NCBI RefSeq assembly: GCF_000516985.1
Contig: NW_006917103.1
Span: 1,054,001-1,118,000, forward strand
Direction of reading: 5' to 3'
Length of the DNA stretch: 64,000 nucleotides
From: Pestalotiopsis fici W106-1
Taxonomy: Eukaryota; Ascomycota; Sordariomycetes; Amphisphaeriales; Sporocadaceae
Part shown: positions 56,963 through 64,000 of the stretch, piece after piece
How positions within the stretch are numbered: position 1 is the stretch's first letter
How the letters are laid out: each line of letters starts with the position of its first letter
Notes under the pieces: model-generated
What the model saw: only the letters and a program-made list of their open reading frames with translations
Told to the model about the DNA's origin: nothing
Databases searched by the model: none
Program-made: the position numbers and the translations under genes

Positions 56963-58572
56963 ACATTTCCATCATCACCGAGGTGCTATATGCATGAGAA
57001 TATTGTATTGAAACAATGACTACTGTAGTTGCACGATCCTGACACATGTTCATGCACGCACGAGAGGACCAACATAAACACGTTGTCTATAAAATCATTG
57101 ACCAAGCAGGTTATTTCTGAACAATAGACACTATACCTTTGTGTCTTTGTCAGATGCCTGGGAATACCCCTGTCAGTATAAGCTTTGCGTAGTTCCTTGT
57201 TATGATGATGTGCATAGCTGCTTTCTATGATATGACACTATGTTGTGCTTTGCTGGAGGATTCCTTCAAGAAACCTTGTGTGCTTCGATACTACTATAAC
57301 AATTCCGGGGATCTTAATAGTATATCATATGATTCCTTAGATTGTACATAATCAGCACAAGCAAGCCACCCCACATTCCACAAGATAGTTCCCCAGCCCC
57401 GAAAATGATTTACAGAGTTGTTTTGACAGACTCCTGATCATGATTCTGACAAGTTCTCCGACGATAGCAGGCCAGCCCGATACAGTGCGACCATGTAGAC
57501 AAATATTGATAGATAATTGTATAACAGTGCATATTCAGCAGAGTTGGACACACCAAGTGCTCGAAAGAAATTGTGAGCAGCCATGGTGCTAAACGTTATG
57601 AATATGACACTAGATAGTAGAACTGGTTAGTATCACCTATACACAATGTCTACACAGTACGCCTATGGCTTTTCGCCGTTAAACAGGCCTTACCAAAAAG
57701 GAGACCATCTGACACGCGTGGTGTGCCTTTGAGTAGTCGGGCTGGGATGGCTACTGTCGATTGCCGTGTCGCTCTTCCTGGCCTGTACAGACATCAAAGC
57801 CTGTACAGTCTGATTGTGCTGGTTGTCTTGAGCATTCAATGCTGTGCCGCTTGTTCCGGTTGACACCATTATGGCAATGCCTAGCTTTCAACTGGATACG
57901 AATACTGATGGATATTACTGATTTTTAACCTGAGATTCTTTCGTTTCCCGTGATGTTTAATGGTCAAGGTGATGGGCGGTTAACAGTAAGTAGCGAAGGG
58001 AGATATTTTTACCCAGATAGGAGTGCAAGTTGAGATGCAGTCATTGATCTGCCTACGCCGAGGCATGGCATGTTGCCTACTCCGTAGGCGCCTCTTTCGA
58101 CGGATCATATCCTTGATCTCAAGGGTCTAACACTGACCCACTGAGTCGTTTGCTAACAAGTAAGCTTGAAGTCCAGTACTATACTTCTTCTCTATATGGT
58201 TAGCATCGAGGCTGCCTGATCCTGCGGCTCAGATAGTATCCATAAATTCGGCCTAAGCGGCTCGTATCTTTCTTCAAAATATTTTGTGGCTTTCAGGTTA
58301 CGAAAGGTAGGTTGACTTCCATGATTGAAGAATTTTATACCCTCCATGTTAACCTAATTTCCAGTGCAATGAACCAAAAGGCACACATGAGCTCGTTGCC
58401 CAGCCATTGATTAGGGCCGGAGTAGTGTTTGCAGCTTTACTTAATATTCTAAGGTGGTATCTCGGATAAATAAAACTTCTACGGTATAGGGATGTCCATA
58501 TCTGCAATGACAGAAGATGTCTAGCAAAGTTGTTGAATGTCATGATCTTTTCTTTTTCTTGGCTGAAATGTA
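56963..58572. other. Intergenic region, about 1.6 kb
   Basis: Upstream of the Cys-rich peptide gene and downstream of the flavocytochrome gene. Small open frames only; no gene supported. Confidence 0.5.
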
Positions 58573-60796
58573 TCAATTCTTCAGCTGTGGTAATGATGCG
58601 TATGGTGGCCGGTTGGACCCAACCCAAGGCCCTGCTGGGCCAACCATTTCTGGTTTGAGCTCCTCGATCCTTGTCACGCCAATATTGCGCATGGTATTTG
58701 TGATTTCTTCTTGGAGAACTAGTACGTATATGTTAGTGCCAAATTACTTCGAGACGAGGCGAAATATACGACTCACTATCGAGAACCCTCTGGCAACCTT
58801 CTTGGCCGTGAGTGCCATTAGCATATAATACTGGCCTGCCAATGCCAACAGCTTTGGCGCCCAGGGCCAGAGCCTTGACGACATCGGCCCCAGACCGAAT
58901 CCCGCCGTCAATCATGATGTCTATCTTGGCGAACAGGTCCGGTCGATGGCATCGAATCTCATACAATATGTCAATAGGGGCCGGTGCATAATCTGCTTGA
59001 CGGCCTCCGTGGTTTGACTAGAGAATAAAAGTGTCAGCATGCAGCTATTCAAAGACTTTGGTATGAAATCCGTGAATCAACTGGACTTACGATGACAACA
59101 CCCTCCACCCCATTGCTCACACACATCTCGACATCTTCTAGCGATTGCACACCCTTCACGATAATCGGCAAGTTTGTGTTGCTCTATATCAAATAATGAG
59201 ATTAGCTTCAATGAGAATTCAACAGAGGCGTCCTTGACAACTTACCCGGATGAAAGGAATGTCCTTCCAGGTCAAATTAGTGTCTTGGTAGCCACTGATT
59301 GCCTGTGAGACTCCCTTGGGCCCCGCCGACGGCGCACTGGGCGCGGGGCCTGGTGTCGACTTCGACCGGACGTCCATTGTTCGCTTTGACTGCCAGCAGA
59401 CATCGACTGTAAACATGATTGCCTTGGCGCCGAGTTTCTCGACTTTTTGAATTAGCTTTTCTGAAGCTGAGCGATCTTTGTTGAGGTATAACTGTGTAGT
59501 GTTAGTATTAGTACGACTCCCTCCGGTCGAGAACAACTTGCCTGGAAAATGAGGTTTTGGTTTTGTGTGCGTGCATCAAATATTTCTTCTAGGCTGCAGC
59601 TGGCGTTAGAAGAGATCTTACCGGGTGTTAGTATTTTCATTTACAACAACTTCAATGGTTGGTAAACACGTACGACCTGAACAATCCCCGACTCGCCTGC
59701 AGCCTTTGTCAGGTTGACCTCGCCCAAGGGATGTCCCAGCTTGGCCATTGCTGCAGGGGATATAAAGACTGGCATTGTGGTAGACAACCCAAGGAACGAT
59801 GATTCGGTTGATCCGACGCTTGTATCCCGCAGTATCCGTGGACGAAAGAAGTATCTCTGGAAAGCATTTCGGTTCTCATGAAAAGCTGGCTCAAGGTCAG
59901 TCTAAATGTCTTGGTGGTTTTCATCACGACTTCAAAACTCACTTTGCTCCTCATCAGATGCACTGCGGTAATAAGCCCACGCTGTGCCAGTTAGGACGCG
60001 CTCGGCCCAGACCTCAAAGTCCTGCAAGAGGAAGAGGTTGTGCGCCGCGGGCATCTCGGCTCTGGCGGCCTCGCGCATGCGCTCGCCTTCGGTCATTCCC
60101 TTTTCTTCCGGCTCTGGAAGCGTCGTGGGATCGACGGGCCCCACGAGCATCTCGGGAGGGAGCGTCAGGATTGCATCTGGCGGATGTAACGTCTGGAACG
60201 TTTCCGTAGCATCTTTGCCAGCGTGCTCGAGGATAGCGTGTTCACCACCAGGATGTGCCTCGATGAACTTTGTGAGATCATATACTTGGCCCTTTATGCG
60301 AGTGAGTATGTTCCACTGTAGTTCATGACCTCATCCAGTCTCATACCTTGATGATAGTCCAGCAATCATCTGGCGACGTGTGTCTTTGGACTTCCGAGTA
60401 CGGAATCATTCGCGGCTGCTCATCATGGGACTGCTGCTCAAACGCATCGAGCATTGCACCGCCGTCATCAAGTCGCAGTGGTCGGACAAGCGACTGAACT
60501 TGAGTTGCAGTAATGGACTAGCCACTGACCGTCAGCTCTCGACTCCTTTTCAATGCGCATCAATAAAGAAAACATACAAATGCAACCAAAGCCGCCACAG
60601 TACGACCTGTCACCTTCCATGACGGACTTGTTGCTGTTTTTGAATATGATGCTTGGCGGGAACACCTTCGAGTGGCTGTCGAAAAATTCCTTGATACAGT
60701 CTGTTGAAGATTTGAAGAGGACAAGCCGTTTTGACGTCGTGCGGCGCGAACGATTGCTCGTGGGCAGCCAGCGTATAGGGCACGATGTACGGCCAT
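58573..60796 (-). CDS. Mitochondrial flavocytochrome b2-type FMN-dependent 2-hydroxyacid (L-lactate) dehydrogenase
   Basis: Oxidises an L-2-hydroxy acid and passes electrons toward cytochrome c, probably in the intermembrane space. Nine exons: 60796-60578, 60493-60347, 60291-59943, 59885-59677, 59616-59542, 59491-59246, 59183-59091, 59017-58777, 58718-58573; 574 residues (yeast Cyb2 is 591). The N-terminal presequence is Arg-rich with a hydrophobic stretch ([12 protein letters not shown]), as in Cyb2. The cytochrome b5 domain carries heme-ligand His in HPGGEHAI and TLHP. The FMN barrel has [35 protein letters not shown], catalytic His/Arg in SNHGGRQ, and [26 protein letters not shown]. Intron 5 uses a GC donor (CAG-GCAAGT). 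Lactate is the likely substrate; another 2-hydroxy acid is possible. Confidence 0.93.
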
Positions 60797-61345
60797 GATA
60801 TTGGCGTAAAATTTTAGGCTTTGCGAAACAAATTATATGCTGGGGTATCTGGAATTTTCTGCTGAAGAATTCTAGTGATAATGCAGATTCTAGATAGGTA
60901 AGTACGCATTAGTCGCAGAGTGTAGTAGAAATCTAGTAAATTCGCAAATCTATGAAGAAGGGACATATTTCAGAGAATAACATCCACACCATCTCTACAT
61001 GTAATATATCGCTGGAAGCACAGGCATCTCCGAAGACCGGCAGTATTGATATCATCATCAAGGGCCCGGGGAATTCTGCACAACACAAGAATCTGTACTG
61101 ATGTTTCGGTTGAATGCCTTCGGCTAAACCTAAACCCCCAGTTGCATTCTCCCCCACTAACCGGGATCGCCATAGCGGATTAGTGGTTCAGATCCCCCGC
61201 TGCCCCAGCATTCGGTGCCCCGCGTTTGTTAAACCACCGGTTAAACCTATTTGTTGGTGGGGCTAAACACGTAGCGCTATTGCTAGTGTAGGCACCGTCC
61301 TTTTCCCTGTGATCAGCTGTATTTCGGTTAAACCTCTCTCTCAAG
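60797..61345. promoter_or_regulatory. Divergent promoter with repeated GGYTAAAC elements
   Basis: A 549-nt gap between two divergent starts. It contains CGGCTAAACC (61121-61130), GTTAAACC (61228-61235), CGGTTAAACC (61238-61247), GGGGCTAAAC (61259-61268) and CGGTTAAACC (61325-61334), all on the plus strand within about 215 bp. CGG half-sites are typical for Zn2Cys6 proteins, and GGCTAAA is the known XlnR/Xyr1 core. Binding here is inferred. Confidence 0.55.
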
Positions 61346-63937
61346 ATGGAGAGTGATTCCAACCGCATCGTCAGTTCAACCGCAATGACGCCATCTACAT
61401 CCCATCGAAGACATTCGGGACCAGAAAGCGAGTCTGCTAAGAAGCGAAAGCGGAACAGTGTAAGTGGAAACCCAAACATCCTTGTCTGCAACACGAGATA
61501 ACAAGACATCTCTTCAGCGTGCTTGTGATCGATGTCATCAGAACGCATGTCGAGTAAGTTCAAGATGACTTGTATCTAATGGGGAGAAAGCTTAACTTGT
61601 TCTCAGTGCTCTCCTGGTGTTGAAGGCATACCGTGTAGTCGCTGTACTGATCAAGGCGTTGAATGCACATACGATCGGCCAGCAAAACGACGAGGCGTAA
61701 GTTGGGCGGTTCAAAGACTCTCCTGGCATTGGCGATTGCTACCCTTGTCTCTGGACACTTATTTACATACCGGTTTCTAGCCTCCCCCTCGAAGGGCTGG
61801 CGGCGCAAACAATGGGCGAGACATACGAGAACACCCCGAAACCACACCGCGGTCTCAACGGCAGAACAGCACTGCAACGACTGTAGGGAATGAGCAGACT
61901 CCCGGTCTCTCCTCTCACCTTGTTGGCCCTTCCCACGATGCAGCAGCCAACCGAGATATCGATGATTCGTCTTTTCTATCGCCGGCAGTGCATGGAGGCC
62001 AGCACGAACATACTTCCAATGTAAACGATGCATCTCGTCCTAGAACTACCATTTTTGACGATGTCATTCAACCGGATATTCTGGAGAAACTCGTCGAGAT
62101 CTTTTACCACACAGCCTACCCGGTCAGGCCTTATTTTCACTGGCCAAGCTACCGTGCACAAATTCGGTCGCGGCAATACCGATCTGACTGGGGTCTCTAT
62201 ACATTTACCATGTCAATCTGTACGATGGCTGCCGGGCGTCTCTGTGACGGTGTGCTAATGCCAAACGGTCCACACCCTCTCCGCCAACAAGCTGCTACTC
62301 TATTCAAGAAATGTTACCGAGCCACAATCGATGCCATCCCAAGTGACATTACGACTGTGCCGGATCAATACCAAGCTATGAAGGCAAAGGCCATACTGGC
62401 TGCCGCATGCTTGCAAAGCGGAGATTGGAAGACAGCCACTGTTCACCTCGGCGATTATGCTTCCCTATCTGCAATGACCGGATTTTGCCAAGAGTCGAAT
62501 TGGCCATCACGCCTCACCGAGATCCAAAAGCAAGAGAGGCGCAGAGTGTTTTGGGGAGTATATCAACAAGAACAATATCTGTCGAGCAATTTCAATTTTG
62601 CATCACGACAACGGGAGGTCAAGGCAATGGTCAAGTACCCCGTTGAGGTGTTTGACGACGATGATATTACCGAGACCGGGGTGCAATTGTGGTCTGAGCA
62701 CGTGTCTTTCGTCAAGGGGTTCAATTTTTGTACTGATCTTTATCGCATCCTGGAACGTATGGAAGGTACTGTAAGAGCAAGGCAGCAAGCTACATCCTCC
62801 GAGCCAGGCGGCAAAATTGAGGCCTTCTTCTCCCAGATTTATCCTTCAAAGAAACTGGCGGCCGACAGCCTGCACCTTGTCTCACAACTCTATGACGAGT
62901 TGCCACAGGAACTCAAGCAGCCAAAGGTCTTGGCCGGCGATCTCCGAGCAGATCGATACGGATTTATAGCATCTAACGTTCTTCTTACCACTCAGACATT
63001 GCGAATGTTACTGGTAGGGACTGGGACACCAAACATACACCTACGCTGCGCCATTGCCAGCGAGCTTCTTGATCAGTTAAGTACTATCCCGATTGCCTTC
63101 TTTCACGCATCGAGTACTGTATCCGTAAGTTAATTGCGCAATTTCCCAGACACGAAGCAGAAGCGACTGACAAGTTGATTTCCATCAGTTGCATCATCTG
63201 GCACATATCGGCCATATGCTCGGAGGCGATGTACACGATACACTCCCCATCTGGACCTATTTGCAAGTCCGCAACATTCTCATTGTGCTTGCCGATTTCC
63301 TCGAGAAGATTGAGTCCGACCGAATGATTACTACTGGGCTTGCCGAGAAGCTCCGAGCGCAGATTGACCGCATCGATCACTCCATGAAGCAAGCCTCTCA
63401 ATCAGAGCACGAGACTGGGCTGCTATCAATGGGCAAGAGTTTACTGCCAGATTGGCAGAACTTGTCGGGTCCAGCTTCTGGGCTTGTTGCAGCAGAGCAG
63501 TCGCAGGTAAGTGTGGCTTATCATTTCCTGCGCAGCGACGACCTTAATGATGCATGCATGGCAAAATTGATCCTCAGCTTACACCTGACGTGATGAAGCA
63601 GTATAGATCTCCACCAGCGCACTCAGCTACCAACTATGGGACTGGCACTCCTATGCAGTCTCTCTTTCGCGATGCAACACAATCGGCACACCATAGCACA
63701 AGCACTGTGAATGCCACGCATTCCCAACAGCCACCGCCAGACCGAGACTCTTCATTTCTCATGAATGCTTTAGCCGTGCCCGTGAATCCCCGGGATCCCT
63801 TCTCTGGAGGCATCTCTCATAATTCCACCGCTTTTGCAATTCCAAACCAGCTGGACTTCAGCGCAACTCAACCGCCGATGGAGGAGACGCTGTTCTCGGG
63901 CGACTTGTTTTCGGCATGGCCATATCTGCCAAGCTAA
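61346..63937 (+). CDS. Zn2Cys6 transcription factor with fungal middle homology region
   Basis: Nuclear regulator. Exons 61346-61459, 61518-61553, 61607-61696, 61781-63124, 63189-63506 and 63578-63937 encode 753 residues. A basic stretch (SAKKRKRNS) precedes the zinc cluster, which is assembled from two tiny exons: RACDRCHQNACR (36-nt exon) and CSPGVEGIPCSRC, then VECTY. An extra Cys lies between ligands 2 and 3. The fungal_trans domain spans IFDDVIQPDILEKLVEIFYHTAYPVRPYFHWPSY, LYTFTMSICTMAAGRL, AKAILAAACLQSGDW and ERRRVFWGVYQQE. The Gln/Ser/Pro-rich C-terminus ends MEETLFSGDLFSAWPYLPS, an acidic/aromatic activation-like tail. Its divergent neighbour, the flavocytochrome gene, is a candidate target. 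Confidence 0.93.
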
Positions 63938-64000
63938 ATGAAAAGCCTTCAGCCACAGCTACTCCTCGCCCTCCGGCAAAAGTTTTGACGGCATGTACTC

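Overview
The window is nuclear DNA of a filamentous ascomycete, probably a Sordariomycete and possibly Hypocreales. Genes are split by short introns (about 45-100 nt, GT..AG, CTAAC/CTGAC-type branch points). Gene content is typically fungal: Zn2Cys6 regulators, a white-collar-type LOV/GATA protein, a CFEM protein, a LaeA-like methyltransferase, flavocytochrome b2. The order is inferred from gene style, not proven. No rRNA, CRISPR array or intact transposon is visible. There is one tRNA gene, an intron-containing tRNA-Tyr.

Layout. 1-7.4 kb: the 5' part of a C2H2+Zn2Cys6 regulator running off the left edge, the tRNA, and a tentative five-exon orphan gene. 7.4-12.4 kb: housekeeping genes (AP-1 beta adaptin, a 52-aa one-helix membrane micro-protein, a HIRIP3/DEK_C-like chromatin protein). 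12.8-37 kb: a sparse accessory island with long gene-poor gaps. It holds a 2-oxoglutarate/Fe(II) oxygenase divergent from a pantothenate/allantoate-type MFS transporter, a compact WC-1-like LOV-PAS-GATA photoreceptor, a second 2OG oxygenase, a SnoaL-like protein, a monocarboxylate-type MFS transporter, a transcription factor with an AT-hook where a zinc cluster is expected, and a small conserved orphan. 37-46 kb: a Gly/His-rich protein and then dense housekeeping genes (tautomerase, BolA/Fra2, NIF3, Vps51, RMI1, Cog5). 46.8-56.8 kb: lineage-type genes (Cys-cluster orphan, mucin-like membrane sensor, sulfotransferase-family protein, LaeA-like methyltransferase, CFEM-GPI protein, metallothionein-like peptide). 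58.5-64 kb: a nine-exon mitochondrial flavocytochrome b2-type dehydrogenase divergent from a Zn2Cys6 regulator.

How genes may work together. The two oxygenases, two transporters, SnoaL-like protein and AT-hook regulator resemble tailoring, transport and control genes of a small metabolic cluster, but no backbone synthase is present. The photoreceptor inside this island has a tandem GATC array about 480 bp upstream, which suggests, but does not show, light autoregulation. The flavocytochrome b2 gene and the adjacent regulator share a promoter with five copies of a TAAAC-type element, which fits a regulator/target pair.

Exon boundaries were read by eye from splice signals, frame continuity and family conservation. 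All multi-exon models keep frame across their junctions; where a model is tentative this is stated.
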